In this document: positions 17,108 through 25,482 of the stretch, one piece after another
Layout: the number at the start of each line of letters is the position of its first letter
How positions within the stretch are numbered: the stretch's first letter is position 1
From: Salibaculum halophilum
Lineage (GTDB): Bacteria > Pseudomonadota > Alphaproteobacteria > Rhodobacterales > Rhodobacteraceae
NCBI RefSeq assembly: GCF_002094885.1
Contig: NZ_MSIT01000007.1
Location: forward strand, 124,001-188,000
DNA: 64,000 nucleotides
Reading direction: 5' to 3'
Notes under the pieces: generated by a model
Databases searched by the model: none
What the model saw: the letters and a program-made list of their open reading frames with translations, nothing else
What the model was told of the DNA's origin: nothing
Program-made: the position numbers and the translations under genes

Positions 17108-18322
17108 ATGTCCCGAACACCGCACCGCCCGGCGGATACCTATTCGCCGCTCTACTTCCTCGCCTCGCTGGGGGCCGGTGGCCTTGCCGTCACCTTCTTC
17201 ATGTACCTGATGTTCTGGGTCCCGCACCCCGGCCAGCCCGTCCCCGTCTTCGAGAACATCATGGCCGCCTTCCAGTCCGGCGGGCTGCCGCTCAAGGCCG
17301 CGATCGGGGTGGCCGTGACCGGCATCGCAGGCTTCGCCTTCCTCAACATCAAGCTTCTGGTCTGGAACCTGAGCCAGCTGTCGGGCTTCTCGAAAACCGA
17401 GAAATTCGACAAGCTGGTCAATTCCAACGCCGAGACCACGCTGCTGGCCATGCCGCTGGCGCTGGCGATGACGGTGAACGCCATGTTCATCCTCGGCCTC
17501 GTCTTCGTGCCCGGCCTCTGGGGTGTCGTCGAATACCTCTTCCCGCTGGCGCTGGTCGCCTTCACGCTGATCGGCTGGATCGCCTTCCGCCGCATCGGGG
17601 CCTTCCTGGGCCGCGTGCTGTCCGATGGCGGGGTCTTCGACGTGACCGCGAACAATTCCTTCGCCCAGCTTCTGCCCGCCTTCGCGCTGTCGATGGTCGC
17701 CGTCGGCCTGGCCGCCCCCGCCGCCATGAGCACCGTGCCGCTGACCGTCGGCGTTTCGCTGATCCTGTCGATCACCGTGGGCACCATCGCCGCGCTCTAT
17801 GCCGTTGTCGCCGCCGTGCTGGCCTTCAACTCCATGCTGCACCACGGCACCGCCAGGGAAAGCGCCCCGACCCTGATGGTCGTCGTGCCGATCCTGACCG
17901 TGCTGGGCATCATGATGCTGCGCCAGAACCACGGCCTGCACACCACCTTCGAGGCCACGGGCGCCCCGGCCGACAACCTGATGATGACGACCATGATCCT
18001 GGCCGTGCAGGGTGTCTTCGTCGCGCTCGGCCTGCTGGTGCTGCGCCGCCAGGGCTACGCCGATGCCTATCTGCGCGGTGACGGCAACTCGCCCGGCGCC
18101 TACGCCCTGGTCTGCCCCGGTGTCGCCCTGTCGGTCATGACCCACTTCTGGATCAACAAGGGTCTTGTCGGTGCCGGCCTGATCGCCAAGTTCGGTGTCG
18201 CCTACTGGGCCTTCAGCGGTGTCGCCATCGCCTTCCAGGTGGCCATGATCGCCCTGGTCTTTCACCTCAACCGGCGCCACTTCCGCCAGCCCGCCGAGGG
18301 GCAGGCCGTGCCGGCCGAGTAA
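17108..18322 (+). CDS. polytopic membrane protein, possibly TsoY-like
   Basis: This 404-residue integral membrane protein has about ten predicted helices separated by very short loops, beginning after SPLYFLASLGAGG. AGGAGG at 17097-17102 with 5-nt spacing decides the ATG at 17108 over one at 17090. It has a single cysteine, C336 in ALVCPGVALSV, between two helices. The fold size resembles the TehA/SLAC1-type (TDT) carriers, and the sequence reminds me of a family named TsoY, which includes selenocysteine versions; I cannot verify that from memory, so treat the name as a lead only. It is divergent from smc and ends at a strong hairpin. No substrate is proposed. Confidence 0.75.
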   Translation: MSRTPHRPADTYSPLYFLASLGAGGLAVTFFMYLMFWVPHPGQPVPVFENIMAAFQSGGLPLKAAIGVAVTGIAGFAFLNIKLLVWNLSQLSGFSKTEKFDKLVNSNAETTLLAMPLALAMTVNAMFILGLVFVPGLWGVVEYLFPLALVAFTLIGWIAFRRIGAFLGRVLSDGGVFDVTANNSFAQLLPAFALSMVAVGLAAPAAMSTVPLTVGVSLILSITVGTIAALYAVVAAVLAFNSMLHHGTARESAPTLMVVVPILTVLGIMMLRQNHGLHTTFEATGAPADNLMMTTMILAVQGVFVALGLLVLRRQGYADAYLRGDGNSPGAYALVCPGVALSVMTHFWINKGLVGAGLIAKFGVAYWAFSGVAIAFQVAMIALVFHLNRRHFRQPAEGQAVPAE

Positions 18323-18344
18323 TATACCCGCCTATTGGGCTGGG

Positions 18345-18380
18345 CCGGGCGCGCCACGCGGTGCGCCCGGTCTTGCGTTG
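18345..18380 (+). terminator. strong hairpin after the 17108 gene
   Basis: An 11-pair stem (CCGGGCGCGCC against GGTGCGCCCGG, one G-T pair, loop ACGC) spans 18345-18370 and is followed by TCTTGCGTTG. It sits between two convergent genes; the T-tract is poor, so efficiency is uncertain. Confidence 0.6.
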
Positions 18381-18407
18381 AGTCGGGCGCAGTGCCGGGC
18401 CGGCCGG

Positions 18408-20054
18408 TCAGGCCCCCGGCGCCAGGTCGGACAACCGCGTGGTTGTCGACAGCGCCTCGGCATCGACCTGCAGTTCGATCACCGCCAGGGTTCCGGCGGC
18501 CCGGGATCGCGCAAAGGCAGCCGGGAAATCCGCGGTTTTTGTCACGACCTCGCCATGACCGCCATAGGCTTGGGCCAGCGCGGCAAAGTCGGGGTTGGCC
18601 AAGTCGGTGCCCGAGACGCGGCCCGGGTACTGCTTTTCCTGGTGCATGCGGATCGTGCCATAGCGGCCGTTGTTGACCACGACGACGATGGGCGCCGCTC
18701 CGTGCTGCACGGCCGTCGACATCTCGGTCAGCGTCATCTGGAAACAGCCGTCGCCGGCGAAACAGACAACCGTCCGGTCCGGATGCTCAAGCGCCGCCGA
18801 GACCGCCGCCGGAAACCCGTAGCCCATCGAGCCGCTGGTCGGCGCGAGTTGCGTGCCGTGCCGCTTGTAGCAGAAATAGCGGTGCAGCCAGGCGGCGTAG
18901 TTGCCTGCGCCGTTGGTCAGGATCGCATCCTCGGGCAGGGTGTCGGACAGCCAGCGCACGACCTCTTCGAGCTTGACCGCGCCGGGGGTTTCCTGCGGCG
19001 CCACCCAGGCCGCGTAATCGGCCCGCGCCGCGCGGGTCCAGTCCGACCAGTCCCGCCCGCATGCGGGCAAGTGTGCCAGCGCCCGGGTGAAGGTGACCGC
19101 ATCGGCGGTGACCGCTAGCTCGGGCGGATAGACCCGGCCCGGCTCGCCCGGGTCTGAGTGGACATGGCAGATCCGGCAATGCGGATCGGCGGGGTCGATC
19201 AGCGTGTAGCCGCGCGTTTCGATATCGCCAAGCGGCGAGCCGATGACCAGTAGGGCATCCGCCGCCTTGACGCGCTCGGCCAAGCCTGGGTTCATGCCGA
19301 CGCTCAAGTCGCCGGCATAGCACGGGTGGCGATTGTCGAGGTAGTCCTGCCGCCGAAAACCCAGCGCCACAGGAAGACCCTGGGTTTCGGCAAACATCGC
19401 CAGGTCCTGCGCCGCGTCTTTCGACCAGTGCGGCCCGCCGACCACCACCAACGGCCGCTCGGCGCGGGCAAGCCAGTCCAGCGCCTCCTCGGCCGCGCCG
19501 GCGTGGGGTGCGGCAAGTTCCACCAGCGGCGCGCGGATCGCGGGCCGGGCGACCCGGGCCGACAGCATGTCCTCGGGCAGGGCCAGCACCACGGGGCCGG
19601 GCCGCCCGCTGACGGCCACGCAAAAGGCCCGGGCGATGTATTCGGGCAGGCGTTCGGTCTGCTCGACCTCGGCCACCCACTTGGCGAGCCCCCCGAACAT
19701 GGCGCGATAGTCGACCTCCTGAAAGGCCTCTCGGTCGCGATGGGCGCGGGCGACCTGGCCGACGAACAGCACCATCGGCGTGCTGTCCTGCCGCGCGACG
19801 TGAACCCCCGCGCTGGCGTTGGTGGCCCCCGGCCCGCGGGTGACGAAACAGGTCCCCGGCTGGCCGGTCATCTTGCCATGGGCCTCGGCCATCATGGCGG
19901 CCCCGCCCTCGTGGCGGCAGACGATGTTGGCGATGCCGCTGTCGTGCAGCCCGTCGAGCGCGGCGAGGAAACTCTCACCGGGCACCGAGAACACCCGCCG
20001 CACCCCCAGCCGCTGAAGCTGATCGACAAGGATCTGACCGCCGTGTCGTGTCAT
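18408..20054 (-). CDS. thiamine-pyrophosphate-dependent enzyme of the acetolactate synthase/benzoylformate decarboxylase family
   Basis: This 548-residue protein has the three-domain TPP architecture: an N-terminal Pyr domain with the catalytic Glu in CRHEGGAAMMAEA, a central Rossmann-like domain, and a C-terminal PP domain with the TPP/Mg motif GDGCFQMT ending in VVVVNN. ATG at 20054 follows GAAGGAGACGGT, a good ribosome-binding site; a longer frame adds 18 unlikely residues. It lacks an adjacent small regulatory subunit gene (ilvH), which argues against a biosynthetic acetolactate synthase. The actual 2-oxo acid substrate cannot be deduced. It is divergent from the FMN reductase gene. Confidence 0.88.
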   Translation of the reverse strand: MTRHGGQILVDQLQRLGVRRVFSVPGESFLAALDGLHDSGIANIVCRHEGGAAMMAEAHGKMTGQPGTCFVTRGPGATNASAGVHVARQDSTPMVLFVGQVARAHRDREAFQEVDYRAMFGGLAKWVAEVEQTERLPEYIARAFCVAVSGRPGPVVLALPEDMLSARVARPAIRAPLVELAAPHAGAAEEALDWLARAERPLVVVGGPHWSKDAAQDLAMFAETQGLPVALGFRRQDYLDNRHPCYAGDLSVGMNPGLAERVKAADALLVIGSPLGDIETRGYTLIDPADPHCRICHVHSDPGEPGRVYPPELAVTADAVTFTRALAHLPACGRDWSDWTRAARADYAAWVAPQETPGAVKLEEVVRWLSDTLPEDAILTNGAGNYAAWLHRYFCYKRHGTQLAPTSGSMGYGFPAAVSAALEHPDRTVVCFAGDGCFQMTLTEMSTAVQHGAAPIVVVVNNGRYGTIRMHQEKQYPGRVSGTDLANPDFAALAQAYGGHGEVVTKTADFPAAFARSRAAGTLAVIELQVDAEALSTTTRLSDLAPGA

Positions 20055-20161
20055 ACCGTCTCCTTCGCGTTTGCGCACAACCATGTGGCACGCCGCGCGG
20101 GGTGGCAAGCCGGTGCCAGGCGCCTATGTCCCGCTCAAACCAATTCAAGAGGGAACTCACC

Positions 20162-20695
20162 ATGTCCTACCTGCTCGGCCTGTCCGGCTCCCTGCGCGCG
20201 GCCTCGACCAACACCAAGCTGATGCGCGCGGCTGCCCGGATCTATGCCCCCGCCGACTTCGTCGAGGGCGACCTGGATCTGCCGCTTTACAACGGCGATG
20301 TCGAAGCGCAGGGCCTGCCCGAGACCGTGCAGACCCTGTCCGACCGGATCGCCGGGGCCGAGGCCGTCATCATTTCCTGCCCGGAATACAACAAGGCGCT
20401 GTCGGGGGTGATGAAGAACGCGCTGGACTGGATCAGCCGCACCAAGGGAAGCCCCTGGCGCGACAAGCCGGTGGCCATCATGTCAGCCACGGCCGGCCGG
20501 GCGGGCGGCGAACGGTCGCAGTCCTCGCTGCGGCTCTGCCTGAACCCGTTCCGGCCCATGGTGATCCCGGGGCCGGAGGTGCTGATCGCGGGCAGCGGCG
20601 AGGCCTTCGACGAGAACGGCGAACTGGTCAACGAAGCCTCGGTGCGGATGCTGACCGAGCTGATGGACCAGCTGCGGGCCATGGCGCGCGGCTAG
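20162..20695 (+). CDS. NADPH-dependent FMN reductase family flavoprotein
   Basis: This is a flavodoxin-fold oxidoreductase of 177 residues that uses NAD(P)H and FMN to reduce quinones, azo dyes, chromate or similar acceptors. The FMN-phosphate loop is GLSGSLRAASTN near the N-terminus, and the SCPEYNKALSG motif (residues about 78-88) lines the flavin. The start at ATG 20162 has a GAGGG upstream. Length and motifs match the ChrR/YieF group. Its stop codon overlaps that of the convergent FAD oxidoreductase by 4 nt. The physiological acceptor is unknown. Confidence 0.9.
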   Translation: MSYLLGLSGSLRAASTNTKLMRAAARIYAPADFVEGDLDLPLYNGDVEAQGLPETVQTLSDRIAGAEAVIISCPEYNKALSGVMKNALDWISRTKGSPWRDKPVAIMSATAGRAGGERSQSSLRLCLNPFRPMVIPGPEVLIAGSGEAFDENGELVNEASVRMLTELMDQLRAMARG

Positions 20696-21723
20696 AGGCT
20701 GGCGCGCGGGTCGAAGGCGGCCGGGATTCGGTCGCGGCCCTCCAGCACACGGTCGGCCATGACCTCGCCCGCCAGCGGGGCCATGCCGAAGCCGATCTTG
20801 AAGCCGCCGTTGGCCACGAATTCACCATGACGGAACGGATGCCGCCCCAGCATCGGCGCGCGCGTCCGGCTGCGCGGGCGCACCCCGGCCCAGCGGCGAA
20901 CCTCGGGGACCTCGGCCAACGCGGGCACGGCCGCGCGGGCGCTGGCCAGAAGGGCGTCGCAGTGCGCGTCGGTTGCGTCCGGGCTGTCGAAGTCGCGCTC
21001 GGTCGTCGATCCGACGGCAACGGTGCCATCGGCATGAGGCACGATGTGCAGCCCGTCCACGAACAGCTGCGGCAGGGCGGCCGCGTCATGGGCCAGCAGG
21101 ACCGCCTGCCCCTTGATCCCGGCCCCGACGAGGCGGCTGTGTCGGGTGGTCATCTCCTCCAGCCCCCGCCAGCCGGTGGCGTGGACGACCTGGCCCTCGG
21201 CCCGGCCCTCGGACACGATCTCGCCGCCTTTTGCGCGGATGGCCGTGGCCAGCGCCGCGCAGGCCTGCCCGGGGTGCAGCCGCGCCGTCAGCGTGTCGTG
21301 GATCAGGTGCCCGGTGGGCGCGGCCGGCGCCCAGTCGCCGCCGGGGCTGTCGATCACCTGCCACGTCGCGCGCCCCTGCCAGAGCTGCGCCGCACCCTCG
21401 GCGCGCGTGCGGGCACGGGCGAGGGCCTCGGCATCCGCCACGGGCTGCCAACGGCCGGTGCGGGCATAGCCGGGCGACAGGCCGCCGGCCTGCGCGACCT
21501 CGTCCCAGAACCCTTCGGCCATCAGCAGGCTTTCCAGCTGGAAGGCTTTCTTGTCGTTCCACTGTTCGGGCACATGCGGGGCCAGCGCGCCCACGATCCC
21601 GCCCGAGGCCCCGGCGCCGACGCCGCCGGGGTCGATCACGCGCACCGCGGCCCCGCGCCGGGCACAGCACCAGGCCACCGACAGCCCAAAGACCCCGGCC
21701 CCGAACAAGGTCACGTCCATCAT
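20692..21723 (-). CDS. FAD-dependent oxidoreductase (DAO family), candidate MnmC oxidase half
   Basis: This 343-residue flavoprotein has the dinucleotide-binding GAGVFGLSVAW at the N-terminus, then GVGAGASGGIVGALAPH, a loop with the GASG...GAL pattern seen in D-amino acid oxidase-like enzymes and in the C-terminal oxidase domain of MnmC. The C-terminal RPRSRTRAPMLG and GGFKIGFGMAP stretches close the FAD site. The neighbouring divergent gene encodes the methyltransferase half of MnmC, so it may oxidise cmnm5(s2)U34 of tRNA. A glycine or D-amino acid oxidase role remains possible. Three closely spaced ATGs exist; 21723 has the best spacing (7 nt) from GGGGG. Confidence 0.75.
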   Translation of the reverse strand: MMDVTLFGAGVFGLSVAWCCARRGAAVRVIDPGGVGAGASGGIVGALAPHVPEQWNDKKAFQLESLLMAEGFWDEVAQAGGLSPGYARTGRWQPVADAEALARARTRAEGAAQLWQGRATWQVIDSPGGDWAPAAPTGHLIHDTLTARLHPGQACAALATAIRAKGGEIVSEGRAEGQVVHATGWRGLEEMTTRHSRLVGAGIKGQAVLLAHDAAALPQLFVDGLHIVPHADGTVAVGSTTERDFDSPDATDAHCDALLASARAAVPALAEVPEVRRWAGVRPRSRTRAPMLGRHPFRHGEFVANGGFKIGFGMAPLAGEVMADRVLEGRDRIPAAFDPRASL

Positions 21724-21777
21724 TGCCATTCCCCCGTTTCCCGGCGCATCGTCCGGGGCAGAGCCATAGGACAGAAC

Positions 21778-22437
21778 ATGACAACAGACCAGCGGGCCGA
21801 GATCGACTGGCGCGACGGGCGGGTGCCCGTCTCGACGCGCTTCGATGATCCCTATTTTTCGCTCGAGGATGGCGTGGCCGAGACCACGCACGTGTTCCTT
21901 GCGGGCAATGACCTGCCCGCGCGGTTTCGCGACGGTTTTCACATCGCCGAACTGGGGTTCGGGACGGGGCTGAATTTCCTTGTGGCGCTGGCGGCCTTCC
22001 GCGCGGCGGGCATCGCGGGCCGCCTGCATTTCACCAGTTTCGAGGCCTATCCCATGGCCCCCGCAGACCTGCGCCGCGCGCTGGCGGCGCACCCCGACCT
22101 GCCGGGCGGGCTGTTGCACGACGGCGTGCCCGACGCGCTGGAGGGGCCGGATTTCAGCCTGCGGGTGATCCCCGGCGACGCCCGGCAAAGCCTGCCCGCC
22201 TGGCCCGGCCGCGCCGACGCCTGGTTTCTCGATGGCTTCGCCCCGGCCCGGAACCCCGAGCTTTGGGGCGTGGCCCTGATGACGCAGGTCGCCCGGCACA
22301 CCGCCCCCGGCGGCACCGCGGCCACCTATACCGCCGCCGGCCACGTGCGCCGGGCACTGCAGGCCGCGGGTTTCGAGGCCAGCCGTGCGCCCGGCTATGG
22401 CCGCAAGCGCCACATGACGCGGGCGAGGCTGCGCTGA
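21778..22437 (+). CDS. mnmD: tRNA (5-methylaminomethyl-2-thiouridine34) methyltransferase domain protein MnmD
   Basis: This SAM-dependent methyltransferase of 219 residues is equivalent to the N-terminal domain of E. coli MnmC and completes mnm5(s2)U at the tRNA wobble position. The Rossmann SAM loop is ELGFGTGLNFLVAL (about residues 60-73); further family-specific blocks are PAWPGRADAWFLDGFAPARN and GGTAATYTAAGHVRRAL, with the FDDPYFS start block near residue 22. No FAD domain is fused; a divergent FAD oxidoreductase lies 54 nt upstream. Its TGA overlaps the ATG of the next gene (TGATG). Confidence 0.93.
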   Translation: MTTDQRAEIDWRDGRVPVSTRFDDPYFSLEDGVAETTHVFLAGNDLPARFRDGFHIAELGFGTGLNFLVALAAFRAAGIAGRLHFTSFEAYPMAPADLRRALAAHPDLPGGLLHDGVPDALEGPDFSLRVIPGDARQSLPAWPGRADAWFLDGFAPARNPELWGVALMTQVARHTAPGGTAATYTAAGHVRRALQAAGFEASRAPGYGRKRHMTRARLR

Positions 22438-23300
22438 TGCAGTCCAACACCCGCCTCGGCATCGGGTTGATGATCGCCACCACCTTCGTCTTTGCCATGC
22501 AGGACGGGATCAGCCGCCACCTGGCGCGCGAATACAACGTCATGATGATCGTGATGATCCGCTACTGGTTCTTCGGGGCCTTCGTCATGGCCATCGCCGG
22601 CCGGCAGGCCGGCTCGATCCGGGCCGCGGCGCGCACCACTCAGCCCGCGCTGCAGATATTTCGCGGCCTGCTGCTGGCCGCCGAGATCTGCGTCATGGTG
22701 CTGGCCTTCGTCTATCTCGGTCTCGTCGAAAGCCACGCGGTCTTTGCCTGTTACCCTCTGTTGATCGCCGCCCTCTCCGGCCCCGTGCTCGGCGAGGGCG
22801 TCGGCTGGCGGCGCTGGGTGGCGATTGCCGTGGGCTTTCTCGGCGTGCTGGTGATCCTGCAGCCGGGGATAACGGTTTTCCAGCCCACGGCCGTCATTCC
22901 GCTGATCGCGGCCAGCATGTTCGCGCTTTACGGCCTGCTGACGCGCTATGCCGCGCGGCGCGACAGCGCGGCGACCTCGTTCTTCTGGACCGGGGTCAGT
23001 GGCATGGTGGCCCTGACACTTGCCGGACTCTGGTTCTGGCAGCCGATGACCGCGCCCGACTGGGGCTGGATGGGGGCGCTCTGCCTGACCGGAGCGCTGG
23101 GGCATTTCCTGCTGATCAAGACCTACGAGGTCGCCGAGGCCAGCGCCGTCCAGCCCTTTGCCTATCTGCAACTGGTCTTCGCCTCGGCGCTCGGTATCGC
23201 GGTGTTCGGTGAAACCCTGGCGCCGAACGTCGCCATCGGCGCCGCCATTGTCGTGGGCGCCGGGCTGTTCACGCTATTGCGCGGCCCACGCGGGGCCTGA
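22437..23300 (+). CDS. DMT superfamily (EamA) transporter
   Basis: This inner-membrane carrier of 287 residues has ten predicted helices arranged as two EamA repeats, the second starting near AVIPLIAASMFALYG. The characteristic end-of-repeat loops (GLVESHAVFACYPLLIA, EVAEASAVQPFAYLQ) are present. The start codon overlaps the mnmD stop by one base, so translation is coupled. The last 27 nt overlap the 3' end of the convergent lytic transglycosylase gene. Substrate unknown; DMT family members export amino acids, nucleobases and diverse metabolites. Confidence 0.93.
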   Translation: MQSNTRLGIGLMIATTFVFAMQDGISRHLAREYNVMMIVMIRYWFFGAFVMAIAGRQAGSIRAAARTTQPALQIFRGLLLAAEICVMVLAFVYLGLVESHAVFACYPLLIAALSGPVLGEGVGWRRWVAIAVGFLGVLVILQPGITVFQPTAVIPLIAASMFALYGLLTRYAARRDSAATSFFWTGVSGMVALTLAGLWFWQPMTAPDWGWMGALCLTGALGHFLLIKTYEVAEASAVQPFAYLQLVFASALGIAVFGETLAPNVAIGAAIVVGAGLFTLLRGPRGA

Positions 23301-25331
23301 CAGGTCGTCCGGGCGCGGTCGGGGCCGCAGCGCGGACAGGCCCAATGCGTCGGGCCGCAGGCGCGGCCGGATCACTGGCGCGGCCCCGCGCAGCAGCGCG
23401 CGGAAGGCCACCGGGCCGGTGTCGCCGCTCAGGCGCGCGCGGTAGACGGGAATGCCCTCGGTCACGCGCATGACGTAGTTGCGGGTCTCGCGGAAGGGGA
23501 TGTGCTCGATCCAGTCGATCACGTCCATGCCGCCGGCCATGTCGCCGCGCCGCGGGTCGCCGCGCGACGCTATCCAGTCTCGCACCCGGCCCGGGCCGGC
23601 GTTGTAGCCCACCGCGATCAGGGCGGGGCTGTTGCCGAACGCGCCGCGCAGGTAGTCCAGATAGGCCGCCCCCAGCCGCGCGTTGTAGGGCCAGTCCAGC
23701 ACCAGCCGCGCCCGCGAATAGGGCAGACCTTGCGCATCGGCCATGTCCTGCGCCGTGCCGGGCATCAGCTGCATCAGGCCCAGCGCGCCCACGGCGCTGC
23801 CCGCGTCGGGGCGAAACTCGCTTTCCTGCCGCGCGACTGCGAGGGCCAGCGCGGGGTCCACCGACAGGTCCATCCCGGCCAGGGGGTGGATCGGGAAATG
23901 GTGATCCTGCACCAGAACGCCGCCGCGCAGGGCGGTCTTGGCCACCAGAACGGTGAAAAAGGGTTCGTCCATGTCCATTAGCAGATCGCCCAACTGGCCC
24001 ACCGCGGGGCGGTTGAGGTCGCGGGCCAGGTCAGCGAGGAACAGCACGGCAAGGCCGCGTTCGCCACCCGACAGCAGCAGCATGGCGGCGCGGAACCGGT
24101 CATCGCTCACGAAGGATGCCGACTGCCAGTCGGCAAAGTCCTCGCCGCCAGCGACCCAGGGGGCCAGCGGCCGGCCCAGACGCTCGGAGGCCAGAAGCCC
24201 GTAAAAGGTTGTCTGGTGCTGCGCGGCACGGGAATAGGCGTCACGGGCGGCCTCGGGGTCGTCGAGCGCGTCGTGGGCCCGGCCCAGCCAGAAGCCCGCG
24301 CGCCCCTGCGAGATCGGGGTCGAGACCGCCGCGGCGAAGGTCTCGAAATGGTCGAGCGCGCGGGCGGGATCGTCGAGGTAGGTCAGCGCCACGTAGCCCG
24401 ACAGCCATTCGAGATCGGCGAAAGAGGCCCCGTCGTCCAGGAAATGCCGGCTTGCCAGGTCATAGGCGACGCGCGGCTTGCCCTCGCGCATCTGCCATCG
24501 CGCGAGAATGCGCCGCCAACTGGCCCAGCGCCAGGGGTGAACCAGCGCCGCGACGCTTTGCGAGCGGTCGCGCAGCAGGGCCACGGCCTCGGTCCAGTCG
24601 CCCCGCGCGGCCAGCCAGTTGAACCTGTCGTAGGCCAGCGCCGGGTCGTCGCGCAGGTCCGGCGGAACAGCGGCCAAGCGGGCGTCAAGGTCATCGGTGT
24701 CCTCGATATAGCCGATGCGGGCGCGGGCCAGGGCGCGCCCGTCCTTGTCCAGCAGGGGCAGCAGGCGGGCGGCATCCTCGGTCCGCCAGCGCCAGAGCAT
24801 CCGGTCGGCCCGCGTTGCGTGATGCGGGGCCAGCAGTGCCGGGTATTCCGCGAAAAGTGCCGCGAACCCCTCTTCTGACAGGCCCCGCGTCGTCCAGACA
24901 TCCACCAGCATGGCCTCGGCCGCCTCGGAACGGCCCGCGTCGGCAAGCGCCCGGGCATGGGCAAGGGCGCCCGCGCCCGTCTCAGTTGCGCGCCCCTCGA
25001 AAAACGACAGCACGCGGTCGGTCGGCACGGTTTCGTCGATCAGGCCCTCGGCGGCCTCGCGCGCGGCGTCCAGCCCGGGCCAGTCGGCCCGCGCAGCCAG
25101 AAACGCCGGGTATTCGGCAAAGACAGCATCGCCCGCGCGCAGGCGCAGCCAGGTGATCAGATCGCGCTCCAGATCGCCCTCGTCGGCCATCAACGCATAG
25201 GCCGTCGGCCAGTTCCCGGCCTCGGCGGCCTCGAAGGCCGCCCCGACCGGGCCGGGGTCTTCCGGCCCCTGCGCCGTGGCCGGGACGCAGAGGCAGAGCC
25301 AGACACCCAGGGCTGCCAGTAGTCGGTGCAT
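23274..25331 (-). CDS. soluble lytic murein transglycosylase
   Basis: This is a periplasmic enzyme that cleaves the MurNAc-GlcNAc bond, releasing 1,6-anhydro-muropeptides. The 685-residue protein has a signal peptide (cleavage after VPATA-Q, about residue 20), a long alpha-superhelical region of TPR-like helix pairs up to about residue 480, and a C-terminal SLT domain with catalytic E503 in ARQESEFRPDAGS, followed by GALGLMQLMPGTA and AVGYNAGPGRV. It resembles E. coli Slt70 in layout. It is divergent from dapA, and its 3' end overlaps the DMT gene in antisense by 27 nt. Confidence 0.95.
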   Translation of the reverse strand: MHRLLAALGVWLCLCVPATAQGPEDPGPVGAAFEAAEAGNWPTAYALMADEGDLERDLITWLRLRAGDAVFAEYPAFLAARADWPGLDAAREAAEGLIDETVPTDRVLSFFEGRATETGAGALAHARALADAGRSEAAEAMLVDVWTTRGLSEEGFAALFAEYPALLAPHHATRADRMLWRWRTEDAARLLPLLDKDGRALARARIGYIEDTDDLDARLAAVPPDLRDDPALAYDRFNWLAARGDWTEAVALLRDRSQSVAALVHPWRWASWRRILARWQMREGKPRVAYDLASRHFLDDGASFADLEWLSGYVALTYLDDPARALDHFETFAAAVSTPISQGRAGFWLGRAHDALDDPEAARDAYSRAAQHQTTFYGLLASERLGRPLAPWVAGGEDFADWQSASFVSDDRFRAAMLLLSGGERGLAVLFLADLARDLNRPAVGQLGDLLMDMDEPFFTVLVAKTALRGGVLVQDHHFPIHPLAGMDLSVDPALALAVARQESEFRPDAGSAVGALGLMQLMPGTAQDMADAQGLPYSRARLVLDWPYNARLGAAYLDYLRGAFGNSPALIAVGYNAGPGRVRDWIASRGDPRRGDMAGGMDVIDWIEHIPFRETRNYVMRVTEGIPVYRARLSGDTGPVAFRALLRGAAPVIRPRLRPDALGLSALRPRPRPDDLSGPAWAAQ

Positions 25332-25482
25332 TCCGCATTCCCTGCCGTAACGATAATCGGCACGCTAGCGCCGTGGGGCCTGGCCGCAATTCACAAACTT
25401 GGCAAAGGCGGAAAACCGCACTAGGGTCCGCGCGATTTCACCACTGGGCGATCCCGCCCGCACCACGGAAAGGAAGCGTGTC

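Noticed and set aside
17108-18322. Selenocysteine-encoding TGA in the membrane protein gene
   Set aside because: The frame is open throughout, and the candidate position is encoded by a cysteine codon (TGC), so there is no recoding in this gene.
18408-20054. Assignment as acetolactate synthase IlvB
   Set aside because: There is no adjacent regulatory subunit gene and no other branched-chain biosynthetic gene nearby. The family assignment is kept broad.
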